Assembly (NCBI RefSeq): GCF_003086295.3
Contig: NC_092048.1
Span: 105,850,276-105,914,275, forward strand
DNA length: 64,000 bases
Direction of reading: 5' to 3'
DNA from: Arachis hypogaea
Taxonomy: Eukaryota > Streptophyta > Magnoliopsida > Fabales > Fabaceae
Shown: in pieces, positions 13,193 through 24,642 of the stretch
How positions within the stretch are numbered: position 1 is the first letter of the stretch
Layout: each line of letters starts with the position of its first letter
Made by a program: the position numbers and the translations under genes
The notes under the pieces: model-generated
Database searches by the model: none
What the model saw: the letters and a program-made list of their open reading frames with translations, nothing else
Told to the model about the DNA's origin: nothing

Positions 13193-14833
13193 ATGGGATA
13201 TTTCTCACCACCACAAAATGATTCAAGTCATTATTCTAATAGTGGCTGGGAGTATCGCCAAGAAATTGTAAATTCTGAGCACTCCAATCCATGGAGATTT
13301 GCTTCAGAGCCACAAATTGATCAAGCTAATCACATGAGATGTTGTCCAGAACCACAAAATGATTTATGTCATTACCTTCATGGTGCTTGGGCATATCAAC
13401 AAGAGTGTGAACAATCAAGTGAAATGAATTTTCTTCGAGAACCACAAAGTGACTCACACTGTTATGACAATTACACAAACTATGGCTGTGAAGGAAATTT
13501 TAATGATTCATTTGATTGTGCTGTCAATACATACATGGAAGATTGCTCCCCGTGGCCACAAAATGATTCTCACTCTGAGGAATTCTGCAATGATTCACAT
13601 TGTGGATGGGAGGGTCAAAATCAGAGAGCACTCAATGTGTCATACTCTATTAATCAAGAGACATCATCACTTGAGCAAACCTTCAATTCATTTATGCAAA
13701 ATCATCCAACCTCACCTCCCATTTCTTCACTTGAAAATTCTTCCTCACTTGATTATGCCTCAACACAAAGTCTCCTCCAAGATCCACACCATCCATTCCA
13801 CCAACTACAAAACTTACTCCACAATTCACAAGATTCATTCCATACCACTCACAATAACCTCACCCCAACACATCCATATCCGCAAAATTTCTCTCAACCT
13901 TCATCTCTTGAGCTAGTAGCTGAGGACCTCCTTCAAAAATCCAGAGAACTATTGGAAAGACAAGAACAATCCTGGAAAAGGCAAGAAATCCTCTTCAATA
14001 AGATGGATGGGCATTTAGAGCAAATAAGGAGAAACTTAGAACTATCAAACAGTGAGGATGAAGACCAAATTGTGGGTGAGGAAGTGGAAAAACAAAATGA
14101 GGAAACCTCTGTATCAAGTGAAAGTTCAATGGAAAAGGAGGTTGTGGAGGTGTTTGAACCTGTGGCTTCATCTTCACAAAAGCCACTTGAGATGACAAGG
14201 GAACATGAAAACTCACAACTCTCTCAAACTTTCCTGAAACAAAATGGCTCAACAATTGAATCCATGATTGAAAGATATGAAGAGGAGATGAAGAAATCTT
14301 GGGAAGATCAACAAACCTCCTCCATGATAGAGCTATTAAAACAAATGTTGAATGTAAAAAAAGAAGTGGAAGAACAAGAAAGTGAGGAAGACATTCAAGA
14401 GAAGTCACACTCAAGTGAAGCAGAGAAGTACACAGAGGAAGAGCTCATTGAACCACTATTGCACGGAACTCTTGATGAAAAGAAGACTCCAACAATCACA
14501 CAACCACCAAGACTTGGATTCAAGGAAGTGAAGGCAATTAACAAAAGCACCAAGAAGAGGATTGTGACCAAGCTACCAAGGACAATATTCATGAAGAAAA
14601 AGGGGTCAACCACAAGCAATCCTCCCCCTGATCCAGCAAGCAAGCTCAATCAAGCCATTAACAAAAGAAAGCTTGCTGAGGAGAGGTCAAGACAGGGGAC
14701 ACTAGCTGAATCTTCTCCCTCCTTAAGGTCATTCCTATTAACAAACTGGAAGAAGAGGAAGAAAGTGAACAACATGTCAACCATAGGTATAATTTCTCTT
14801 CTCTGCTTTGTTTTCGTTCTTTGTTTTATTTAA
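13193..14833 (+). CDS. Orphan ORF of element B: repeat-rich, coiled-coil, hydrophobic C-tail
   Basis: A 546-residue reading frame. I recognise no domain. The N-terminal 70 residues contain diverged tandem units sharing YSNSGWEY and ASEPQ. Residues about 150-240 are proline/serine/histidine-rich. About 250-420 are acidic and strongly helical (LLERQEQSWKRQEIL), a likely coiled coil. The C-terminal third is basic, with KKRKK directly before a hydrophobic stretch of about 18 residues (IGIISLLCFVFVLCF). An in-frame ATG at 13025 would add 56 codons including one more repeat unit, but its codon 32 is TAA (13118-13120), so the frame is either truncated or starts at 13193. It occupies the gag position, but no gag, zinc knuckle or protease motif is visible. 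Confidence 0.6.
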   Translation: MGYFSPPQNDSSHYSNSGWEYRQEIVNSEHSNPWRFASEPQIDQANHMRCCPEPQNDLCHYLHGAWAYQQECEQSSEMNFLREPQSDSHCYDNYTNYGCEGNFNDSFDCAVNTYMEDCSPWPQNDSHSEEFCNDSHCGWEGQNQRALNVSYSINQETSSLEQTFNSFMQNHPTSPPISSLENSSSLDYASTQSLLQDPHHPFHQLQNLLHNSQDSFHTTHNNLTPTHPYPQNFSQPSSLELVAEDLLQKSRELLERQEQSWKRQEILFNKMDGHLEQIRRNLELSNSEDEDQIVGEEVEKQNEETSVSSESSMEKEVVEVFEPVASSSQKPLEMTREHENSQLSQTFLKQNGSTIESMIERYEEEMKKSWEDQQTSSMIELLKQMLNVKKEVEEQESEEDIQEKSHSSEAEKYTEEELIEPLLHGTLDEKKTPTITQPPRLGFKEVKAINKSTKKRIVTKLPRTIFMKKKGSTTSNPPPDPASKLNQAINKRKLAEERSRQGTLAESSPSLRSFLLTNWKKRKKVNNMSTIGIISLLCFVFVLCFI

Positions 14834-16552
14834 ATTCAATAAATTGGCATATGGTTACATTCTAAGTTTGGTGTTGCCTTGCAACAAATTGTTTTCAATC
14901 TTTTTGGATGATTGCATCAAATCAAAAATGAAAGTGACACACCAAGATTCTAAGATTGGTGTGCCACTTATTTTCTATGCAATTTATTCAAGCAACACTA
15001 CTTGTCTGCATAATCATAATGCCTCTGCAGTTTTATTTTTCTCTTTTGATTTGACACTTTTTCATTCTACTTGCTTTAGTTATTTTTCTATCTTTAAATT
15101 CTTTCACTTAGTTTGCTTATTAACTGTTTTTGTTAATACATTACCAAGAAATCCTTATTCATGATAGATTCTTAGCTTGGGGATTGTATTTAACATACAA
15201 CAGTTTCATTTGCTTAGTTTTAATTCAAATAAATTGACATATGATTGCATCCTAAGTTTGGTGTTGCTATGCAACAAAATTTGTTTCCAATCTTTACTAG
15301 ATACTTGCATTAATTCCAAGTGAGAGTGTCACACTAAGTTTGGTGTGCCACTTATCTTTTATGCAATGTATTGTGCTCACCTTCTTAAGTTTGCAATCAA
15401 AATGTCTCTGTCTCTTGTGCCTTAATTGTTATCTTTAATTTTGTTTGCTTGAAACACATGTGCTACTAATGTTTCATTGTGTAAGACATTCATGATCTAT
15501 CTTAGCCCCATAGCCACGGTTCTAATTGTTACTTGAGGACAAGTAATCATTCTAAGTTTGGTGTGGGAAGGGAAAGAAAAGGAGGAAAAGGATAGCAATA
15601 GAGAAGATAAATTACAAGATTGTAAAGTTCTTTTTCCTCTCATTTGTTTCCAGCACTTTAAATTGCATGATTGTCTTATTAACTTCTCTGTATACATGTG
15701 AGATATGAATGGGCATAGTTTGATTTCTAAATTGCAATATGCTGCTGTGGCATTATGACTACCAACTTGAGTTTTGTGAATTCAAAAGCAATAAAGTATC
15801 ATGATCTTAAACAAACAAGAAATTAAAGAAGAACTTAGTATGTGCATACAAGTATTGGAAAGCTAGTATGATTGATTGTTGCTCAAGTACATTAGATTTT
15901 ATTTAATTGAAGTTTTCATCTAGGACATTTTGTGAAATCTTTTGAAAATCATGAAAACCTTTAAGAAGCAAATGCAATTAAGGCAAGAAAAGAAAAAGGG
16001 AAAGAATGAGAAAGCTGAAGGCTCTGAGTACCAATGACAATTTCATTGTTATGTACTTGTGGTGTTTATGTATCAAGTAAAATGCTTGAAAACAAAACAC
16101 TTAGAAGTCAAGGCTAGGCTCAAGTGCAAAAGCACTCCCTCAAAGCTCAAGGCACTGAGCATTAATGATTAGAGAGTCAAGAAAAGAAATAAATGAGCTT
16201 AATGAAGTCCTCTAATTAAATGCTTGTGGTGCTTATGTATCAAGTGGTAATACTTGAAAACAAAGCATTTAGAGTCGTATTTTTGTTATCAACTCATGGG
16301 GCAAAGCACCCAAAAGGAGAAGCTAATAAGAAAATCAAAAGCTTGTTTCAAGGAAGAAATATAAGAAAAAGATTTCATAAATTGAGCTAGATAGAAGCAT
16401 CAATCATTTACATTTCTTTTGTGATTGTAGCATGCTTAGAAAACTAGCTTACCATGAACATTGAGTTGCTATTCTTCTTACCTTGGATTGTCAATCTCTA
16501 TTGCATGATTCTTTTCTTGCTTGAGGACAAGCAAGGTTTAAGTTTGGTGTTG
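14834..16552 (+). other. Element B 3' internal non-coding region with repeated PPT-like motifs
   Basis: No convincing ORF. The motif TAAGTTTGGTGT or a close variant occurs near 14865, 14952, 15253, 15331 and 15552, and last at 16540, directly against the 3' LTR where it acts as the polypurine-like tract. TGTGGTGTTTATGTAT at 16058-16073 is shared with elements A and C2. Confidence 0.7.
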
Positions 16553-19509
16553 TGATGCGTTCGCATATTTGCTAAATTAACTAGTTAGTTTAGTTGGTTT
16601 TAGCTTAATTTCATTTATTATTACTAGAATAAACAAGCAATTTTGTGAGTTTTCTGTACATGCATTCATAAACCAAGAACTAGGTAAAATTTGGCATTTT
16701 TCATGAAAATGAATTAAGAAGTTTATAAACAAGTTGATGTGAATGATTCCCTTGAAATTTATTGCATAAGATGGCAAGACTTTGAGGAAGTTTCTTTGGT
16801 TTATGTTAGGTGATGAAGCTAGAAAGCAATGGAGCAAGAATTGGAGCAAGAAGCCTTGAGAATACATCAAACTTGGCAAGGAGGCAGAGGACTTGCACGT
16901 TGCCAACTTGGGTTACAATGGCGTGTTTGGTGATAACGCCAAGCACCCTGGAGAGCAAATGTTGGCGTTGCCAACTTGGAGAAAGGAGTGAGTGTTTGAT
17001 GGCAACGCAGGCAAGCAAGGAGCTGAGCCAAGGAGAAGGTCGAGGGCATTTCCAACGCCAGAAACAATGGACGTGTTCCTTGGCAACGCACACAAGCAAG
17101 GCTTGGCCCAGGAGGAAGAGGAGCTGGCGTTGCCAACGCCAGGAACCATAGGCGTTATTCAAGGCAACGCCAAGCAACAAGAATGGAGCCTTGAAGAGTA
17201 GTCGAGCACGTTGCCAACTCCAGGAAGAGCTGGAGTGTTTAGTGACAACGCCCAAGCATGGAGGCTGTCCAGGAAAGGGAGCCAACGTTTCCAACTTGGA
17301 GATATAGGGGCGTTATCCACAACAACTCCAGCGAGCTTGGCAGCCTGACCTTACCTCCTTCAATGGAGTATATCTTGAGCTACAAAACTCCAAATGAGGT
17401 GATTCTACCGGCATTTGAAAGTAGACATCCAGAGCTTTCCAACCATATATCATAGTATGGGGTTGGCATTCATTTTGAAGCTTCAAAAGCTGGCGTTACC
17501 AACGCTGGAAACAAGGGCGTTATTCACAACAACTCCAGCGAACTTGGCAGCCTGACCTTACTTCCTTCAATGAAGCATAACTTGAGTTATAGAGATCCAA
17601 ATTGAGTGATTCCAGTTGCATTGGAAAGCTGACATTCAGAGCTTTCCAACCATATATAATAGTTTATAGCGAAGCATGAAATGGAAGCTCGAACCAGAGT
17701 CATCTTTAGTCCCCAAAAACAAGAAAATGAGGTTGGAATTGAAGGAAGCTAGAAAGCACCCTGGAGAGGAGCACGAGCACGTTGGCAACGTGCTAACAAG
17801 GGGGCGTGTTTGAGGACAACGCCAGCCCATTGTTGCTGCCTTGGGAGGCTTGGCACGTTGCCAACTTGGGAAGAAGGGGGCGTTTTTAGCAACAACTTGG
17901 CAGCTTGACCTTACCTTCTTTGAGGAAGCATAACTTGAGCTAGAAAAATCCAATTGAGATGATTCCAAGTGCATTAGAAAGAAGACACTCTGAGCTTTCC
18001 AATGATGTATGATAGTCCATATTGAAGCAGAGGATTAACACTCAAATTCTGGGCAACATTAGGCATGAGAGAAGAGTCAAGAAGAAGAAGAGCAAGTTGT
18101 TAGCAACAACTTGGGCCAACAACGCCCAAGTCTCAAAGCTCACTCCCAGGAAAACCACATGCACGTTGCCAACGTGCATTAAGCCTGGAGTTATTGCCAA
18201 CAACGCCCCTCAATGGGCCAGAATTGATGACAACTTGCTCTGCTTCCTCTGTTCCTCACAAAGGCCAGCAACTTCTTCCATTGAACCAGGAATTCAACAA
18301 AGAGAAAGCCCACATTGCTAGCCCAAATTAAAGATCTCTAAAGGAGTTCTAGGAGTAGTATAAATAGAGAAAAGTTTGAGACTTTTGGGGACTTTTATTT
18401 TTTTAGCAAATTTTACTCTTAGACACTTTTACTTTTACACTTAGAGTTTTTTTTGTTTTTCACTTTTTCTCACCGGTTTGCTATTTTGTTTTTCTTGCAA
18501 CTTTGAATTTCAGTTTTCTTCTTCATCTTCTTCATTCTTCTCTACTCAATTCTCATGTTTACTTTTGCATTTTGTTGTTGAATTTAGAGCTATGATTCAC
18601 TAAACCCCACTTTCATTAGGGGGAGGAGCTCTGTTTATTGGATTGAATTGATGAACTCCTCTTTTCCTTCTCAATTCAAGTGGTTAATCCAAAGAGGAAA
18701 CTCTTGTTCTTCAAAGATTCAATCACCATCGAGAGAGGGGTTAATCTATATGAATTGTGTGGTGACTTTGAGGAATGAGCCACATAATTCAGTTTAGAGT
18801 TCATCCTTTCATGATTTCCTTAATCAATACACCTTGGTTGGTATGTGAGATGTAACCTTCCTTGGTTGAGATTATGGGAGTTGTGTGGCTTGGATTAGAA
18901 ATTGAGCTTCATCTCTTCTCATGAACAATTAGATCACGAGAGTGGCAATTGGTTATGTTGAGAGAAATTGGATCACCAAGAGATTGGGATCCAATTACCC
19001 ACAACTTGCCATGGATCTATACCCATGATTGAGAAGGAATTGATCAACATAAATTCATGAAAATTTGCATCTCCAATCCCTAATGATCTCCCCATCATTA
19101 AGTCTCATCTCTTTTGTTCTTTAGTTATTTCGAATACCCATTACCCAATTCCCTTTTACATTCTTGCAATTTACTTCCCTGCTCTCTATAATTCAGCACT
19201 CTACTTTCTTGCAATTTACTTTTGATGTCATTTAAGTTTCTTGCACTTTAAGTTTTAGTCATTTACTTTTTTTTTCTTTCTTTATTGCAATTCTTTAGAT
19301 TCCTTGTTATTTAATTTTTGCAATTAAGTTCAAAAATCACAAATCTCATGAAATCAAAACCATGTTTGCTTGACTAAATCTACCATTTAACTAAAGTTGC
19401 TTAATCTACCAATCTCCGTGGGATCGACCTCACTCTTAGTGAGTTTTATTACTTTATACAACCCGGTATACTTGCCGGTAATTACGTGAAATTAATTTTT
19501 TACGTATCA
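16553..19509 (+). repeat. Element B 3' LTR
   Basis: 2957 bp, starts TGATGCG and ends ACGTATCA. Differences from the 5' LTR are mainly scattered substitutions, unlike the indels that separate the two contig copies. Confidence 0.92.
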
Positions 19510-19514
19510 GCGTC
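19510..19514. repeat. Right target-site duplication GCGTC of element B
   Basis: Equals 9845-9849. It lies inside a CG-rich box (GCGTCCGCGTGGGT) of element R2. Confidence 0.88.
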
Positions 19515-19710
19515 CGCGTGGGTGAGCTGGTCCAGAGGCACAAAAGTGGCCCAGAGTTGGCATAACTCTCGGGTCTTTGGCCTGGGTGATGCAAAAACGT
19601 ATCAACGCATGCGCACACTCTGCGCGTCCGCATGGATGAGTTGATCGATGATGGGGTGCGGAGGCGCCAGGTGCGCCTACGTGCAGGTAGAGAAACGGAA
19701 GGGGCGCGGA

Positions 19711-19715
19711 CGCGC
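19711..19715. repeat. Left target-site duplication CGCGC of element R1
   Basis: CGCGC precedes the LTR end at 19716, and the same five bases follow the other LTR at 48583-48587. The context is CG-rich, so a chance match is less unlikely than usual. Confidence 0.7.
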
Positions 19716-21229
19716 TGACGTTGCGATTTTTGCTAGTAAAGAAATTTAATAAAATATTCGCTTTGTAGATATAGTTTCTAAACCAACAAAAATCCCTTCG
19801 TACAAACGTTTTGGTTGTCACAAGTAACAAACCCCTTAAAAATTGATAACCGAAGTATTCAAACTTCGGGTCGTCTTCTCAAGGAACTGCAGGGAAGTAT
19901 GTTCTTATTATTGATTTTGGAGATTGTAAATTTGGGGTTTCAAGAATGAGGAACAAATATGACAAATAATTTGAATGGCTATTAAATATAAATAAATAAC
20001 TATAAAATAAACTTTTGGCAAGGTATGAGAAATTGGAAGTCTAGACTTAGTTATCCTTATCAATAATAATGAAAGTTGAATCTTAATTCCACTTAGTTAA
20101 CCTTTACTAAAGCAAAGGAAAGTTAAGGGACTAATTAGTTTGATCTTTGAATTCTATTTATTTCCTAAGAAAAGGTTGGGATTATTGAAGTTCAGTTCAA
20201 TTAGCAAAGATAACAGTTATCAATTATGTTGAGCTAAAGATAACTCCTGAGTTACTGCTTTCTTAACCAAAATCAAAAGGGAAAAAGTAAATTTGCTGGA
20301 ATAAAAATGTCTTCAGATTGAGAGCAATGGTGACATAAATAAAAGAAAGCAATAATAAACTGAAATACCTCAAATAACATTAATTCAAATAATCTGGAAC
20401 ATAGAAGAATTCATAAATTAATTGGCAAAGTAAATAATCAACTAAAGTAATGGAATGAATAAAAGTGAAAGGGAAGCTTAAAGTAAAGGAACATTAAATC
20501 TGGGATTGAGAGTCACTCCTAAAATTAAGAGAAATCCTAAATCCTAAGAGAGAGAGGAGAGAACCTCTCTCCAAACTAAATCTAAATCATGAGAAGTAAC
20601 TAAATTGGCGAGCTCTCTTTGAATGGATGCATTCCCACACTTTATAATCTCTAATCTATGCCTTCTGGACTTGGATTTGGGCCAAAAAGAGCTTCAGAAA
20701 TTGCTGGGAGCATTTTCTACAATTTCTAGTGCGTGGCCTCTGTCACGCGTCCGCGTGGGTCACGCGGTCGCGTCATTCGGAGCTTTTCTTGTCACGCGGT
20801 CGCGTCAGTCATGCGGCCGCATCATATGTGTTTTGCTTAAGGCGCGTGGTCGCGTCAGTCATGCGGCCGCGTCACTGTCGATTCATGCTTGGCATGCGTC
20901 CGCGTCGCCCATGCGATCACGTGGATGCCAGTTTCTTTAGAAACTCTGTTTTGTGCTTTCCTTCCATCTTTGTATGTTTCCTTTTTCATCCTTTAAGTCA
21001 TTCCTGCCTTAGAAGATCGGAAACTACTCAACACACTAATCACGGCATCGAATGGAAATAAAGGTAATTAAAATAATTAATTTTAAAGCATAGGAAACAT
21101 GTTTTTCACATACCTCACATAATAAGGAAGGGAAAGTAAAACCATGCAATTAATATAAATAAGTGGGTGAAGGATTGAATAAATCACTCAAATTAAGCAC
21201 AAAATATATCATAAAATATGGGTTTATCA
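19716..21229 (-). repeat. Element R1 3' LTR
   Basis: 1514 bp, sense TGATAAACC... It closely matches 47073-48582 except for the first 270 bases or so in plus coordinates, which are clearly divergent. CTTTATA at 20640-20646 is a reverse TATA box. A CG-rich palindrome cluster lies at 20743-20930. Confidence 0.88.
20743..20930. repeat. CG-rich palindrome cluster in R1 3' LTR
   Basis: Repeated 12-15 bp boxes of the form ACGCGGNCGCGT (for example CACGCGGTCGCGTC, ATGCGGCCGCGTC). The same cluster is at 48098-48275 in the other LTR. Confidence 0.85.
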
Positions 21230-21247
21230 ACCTCCACACACTTAAAC
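21230..21247 (-). other. Polypurine tract of element R1
   Basis: Sense GTTTAAGTGTGTGGAGGT directly against the 3' LTR; primes plus-strand synthesis. Confidence 0.8.
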
Positions 21248-23188
21248 AATAGCATGTCCTCATGCTAAATCCAAGGTAAAAAGTAAGGTTAAAGTGGTGG
21301 AATGTCATGTAATGCAATCTAATCTAAATGCAACTACCTAGATGAATGATGCATCATGCAATTCTAATTTTTATTCACTTGAATATAAAGCTTGCATGTA
21401 GTTAAATTAATTCACATTCTCAAGGAGTCATGTATATATATATAGCCAAGCCTTAGATAGTGATAAAGTGCCTTCACAATTGAGATGGGAGAGAAAAACA
21501 TTTTAAAAACTTGTGAGACAATTAATAATTTAAGCAGAGATATATGTTAATGAGCTATTGAACCCTCACTGGATTTTGTGTTTACTCTCTAATCACTCAG
21601 TGTTTATTGGGTTAATCACTCTATTCTTCTTTTTATTCTTTCTTTCTATAACTTTGTTCTTCATCTAACCAATCAACAATTATAGAATATAGACATACCA
21701 AAAATCATGAGGTCTTTAATTAAGGTTGTAATGGGGCCAAGGTAAAGGTAAGGGTATATGTATAAGGCTAAGTGAGCTAATAAGTGAATCCTTAATTAGT
21801 CTAAGATCTCACCTAACATACATACTTTCTAAAGTAAAGCTGCTTTACCTATTTTCCCATATTTTCCCACTTTTGATGTTACATGTTCATGCCTTAATGT
21901 TTATTTTTTTCATCCCATGTGCATTGCTTTATTTGCATTTGGGGAATCCCTTGGTGTCCCCTTTATTCGAATATTGAAAATTAATAAAAAAAAAATTTAT
22001 GCACATGGTAATTTAATTTCTTTAACTTCACATGAGCATGTTTCCCAAAAATTCTTATTTTGAAACATCTTTATTCTTTTTCAACATTCTACCCTTTGTT
22101 TCTATCATCCATGTTCCTAATAGGTTTTCCCACATTTAAACAATTACACAATTTCTATCTTAAGCTAACCAAGGATTCAACTTGGGACTTCTTTATTTGT
22201 TTTCCCGCTTAAGGCTAGTAATGTGGTTATAAAATAAGAGGGGATTTAAAGGCTCAAGTGGGCTAACAAGGGTGATGTAAAAGGTAGGCTATTTTGGGAT
22301 AAGTGAGCTAAAATCAAATAATGGCCTCAATCACTCTCTTGGTATGTATCTACATTCTATAATCGGACATATAGATTAAAAGAAAGTAAATAACATCAGA
22401 ATATAAAAGAAGGGCGGAACACACAGGAATAAAAATTATGGTTTGAATGTAACCATACAATTAAGCTCAGAACTCACAGGCTATGTGTTCTCTAGCTCAA
22501 AAATCATTTATCAATTATGTATGTCATGCAGGTTTAGTTAAAAATTCCAATTATTCTCAATGTAAAACTTAAGGTGGCTTTAAAGTTCTAGTGTTTCTCC
22601 TTGATGAAATGTTGTTTAATTAACTAACATCTAATGCTATATATACAAGGTGTGGGTTGTTTTGATTCTGTTTAAGTCTCTAGTTTACTTCCTTTTTCTT
22701 TTCAATCTATTCCGAGTTATCTTATGCTAAAAAGGGTAAACTATACTAATCAATCCACAATTTCTATAACTAATAAGTTAGAATTGCAACTAAACTAAGT
22801 GGCTAAAATATGAACTAAAAATGCAAAATGCAGAAATAGAGTATAAATACATGAAAATAGCAATGTATAAGTACTGCAAAATAGAAATAAAAAGAAAAAT
22901 ATAGAAAAATAGAAAAATAAATAAAAAGAGTATGTAGTGGTTCACCAAAAAAGAACGCCAGAGATGGCGACCTCCCCACACTTAAAATGTAGCATCGTCC
23001 CCGATGCTCACTCAAGCAGGGTGTGAAGGGGTGTCATCACTGGAAGGACGGGTAGCTGGTGTCTCTGTGGTGGCGGTCTGAGCATCCGACTGCTGTAGAG
23101 GAGGGGCTGTCTGAATAGGGATTTCAGGGTCTGCAGCCTGGATCTAATGTGGGGTCTCCTGCTGGTGAGCTGCCTGCTGGATGCCTGC
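21248..23188 (-). other. R1 3' internal non-coding region
   Basis: About 1.9 kb without a supported ORF. It aligns in order with 29357-30750 of N1. Sense includes a conserved palindromic phrase around 21560-21620 (AACCCTCACTGG ... AATCACTCAGTG on plus). Confidence 0.6.
22970..22986 (-). other. Internal copy of the polypurine tract (R1)
   Basis: Sense TTTAAGTGTGGGGAGGT, about 200 bases downstream of the ORF2 stop. It is identical over 17 bases to the N1 terminal tract (30755-30771) and the N1 internal copy (29317-29333). Possible second plus-strand primer. Confidence 0.55.
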
Positions 23189-24358
23189 CTACGCTGCCTC
23201 CTGCTGTGGATGAGTTGCAGCCTCGGGCGCATCCGCCTCCTCCTCAGATGCCTCGGATGGTGTGTCAGGCTCGGAGGGGATGTCGCCAGAGCGTATCATC
23301 AGCTTCAGGTGCTCATAGCGTCGCTTGTTGCGACGCTGCATCTGGTCAAGCCGTCGAAACAGGCGGTGCACTAGATGATAGATGGGCTCTGGGGCAGGTG
23401 GAGGGGCGGTGGTGGTGGTAGGTGTAGCTGTAGAGGAGGAGGGGCCGGTAGATGGTGTGGCAGTATCACCAGAAGCATTGAGGAATGGAGGTCTGTAGCC
23501 CAAGGCCAGAAAGTTCCTGCTGTGCGGGATAATCTTCTTGCATTCTGCAGTAGGTGGCCTCTCATCAGCATCCTCCCAAGGCACGTCAGCTCGACGGCCT
23601 AGCTGTGTGATCAAATATGGAAAGGGAAGAGTGCCTCGGACGTGGACCCTGGCCATGTAGAACCGGATAAAGCGTGGCAGGTACAAGTCCTTACCCTCCA
23701 TCACACACCATAGGAGGGTGATTATAGCGGCAGGTATATCTGTCTCGTGAGTACTCAGCATAATGAAGTTGCTAAGTATCTGATGCCACAGCCGAGCCTC
23801 ATCATTCAAGTATGCCCGCTTGATTCCCTTGGGCATGGTGGTGTTCTGACCCATAATCCAAGGAACGGTCGGGTCAAGGGCTATCCGGGACTTGACTGCA
23901 TCCCAATCAAACTTCAGAAAGTGCATGTCTTTCTCAGCTTTCTGATAACCATCTGGCTGATCAGATTTAGGCAGAAGCTTCAGAACATCTTCAATTGCCT
24001 CTTCAGTGACCAGAATCTGCTTCTCCCTAAGGTTCACTGCATCTAGGGAAGTCTTGAAGTAATTGCATTAGAATTCCCTTACCCAAGATGCATTGACCTC
24101 AGTCAGGTTTCTCTCCAGAAAGAACCAACCTCTTTGTTTGATCTGATTAGAGGTGTATTGCTGGAGTTCTTCTGGGATCTTCAGAGTCCTCTCCAGGTAT
24201 AGGTTCCTGGAGTTTGCAAACACCGGATACTTCAGCTCACAGTATTGGTTTGCAAACTTCACTGGGTCATTAGCAGGGAGCAGCTGGTCGGCCTTCTCCT
24301 GCGGGGTGAAGTTTTTCTCCCGCCAGGAGGCATCATGCATGAGATCTATGATAGACAT
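23189..24358 (-). pseudogene. R1 ORF2: plant putative transposon-protein family, one nonsense codon
   Basis: About 390 codons in one frame from ATG 24358 to TAG 23189, broken only by TAA at 24070-24068. Sense residues include IKQRGWFFLERNL, then NASWVREF before the stop, and a helical region containing LPFPYLITQLGRRADVPWE. The tail is Pro/Thr- then Glu/Ala-rich. The RGW...L...N....FY pattern resembles the plant 'putative transposon protein'/Athila ORF-1 group and the ORF2 of C2; this is motif recall, not a search. The position after ORF1 is that of the env-like ORF of Athila elements. The start is uncertain, because the frame is open upstream to about 24472. A pyrimidine tract ending in CAG lies just upstream near 24430, possibly a splice acceptor. 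Confidence 0.65.
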
Positions 24359-24642
24359 AGATGATTCTCCTCTTTTACGTTTGCCAGTGGTAGCCTTTCC
24401 TTTTTCCCTTTCTCTGGGAATCTGACATCCTGAAAAATAGAAAACCAGGATATAATAAAAGCAGGAAAACAAATAGGCAAATGGTCAGAAGAAACACAAA
24501 GTGGCAAAGGAGAAGTAAAATGAGGAAAATGAGTTAAGTAAATGTGCATTAAGGATTGTATAGGAGTTAAAAGTTCGAAAGGAAAAATTCACAATCCAAA
24601 ATGTAATAGAAGGCATGTTAAGTAGGAAAAATTATCAGTATG
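24359..24642 (-). mobile_element. R1 internal sequence upstream of ORF2, up to the N1 insertion
   Basis: A-rich on the plus strand. It continues in R1 at 31560 once N1 is removed. The last five bases, GTATG, would be the N1 target site, but the right-hand copy is lost with the truncated N1 3' LTR. Confidence 0.55.

Larger units (their letters stand above)
9850..19509 (+). mobile_element. Element B: complete non-autonomous LTR retrotransposon
   Basis: A 9660-bp element with LTRs at 9850-12805 and 16553-19509, a tRNA-Asp primer site, one orphan ORF and a 3' polypurine-like tract. It is flanked by GCGTC at 9845-9849 and 19510-19514. It encodes no gag, protease, RT or integrase that I can recognise, so it must move using enzymes from another element. 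I count about 14 differences between the LTRs by eye (roughly 0.5%), so the insertion is recent. It sits in the CG-rich zone of R2. Confidence 0.92.
19510..19715 (-). mobile_element. Fragment of element R2 between B and R1
   Basis: CG-rich boxes and the phrase CCAGAGTTGGC, matching the R2 stretch right of R1 (48583-48700). It ends in CGCGC, the target duplication of R1. Confidence 0.7.

Noticed and set aside
13193..14833. B ORF as a gag protein
   Set aside because: No gag core motif, zinc knuckle or protease is present; position alone does not support the name.
23008..23602. Several short ORFs opposite R1 ORF2
   Set aside because: They overlap the real ORF2 frame on the other strand and have no recognisable content.
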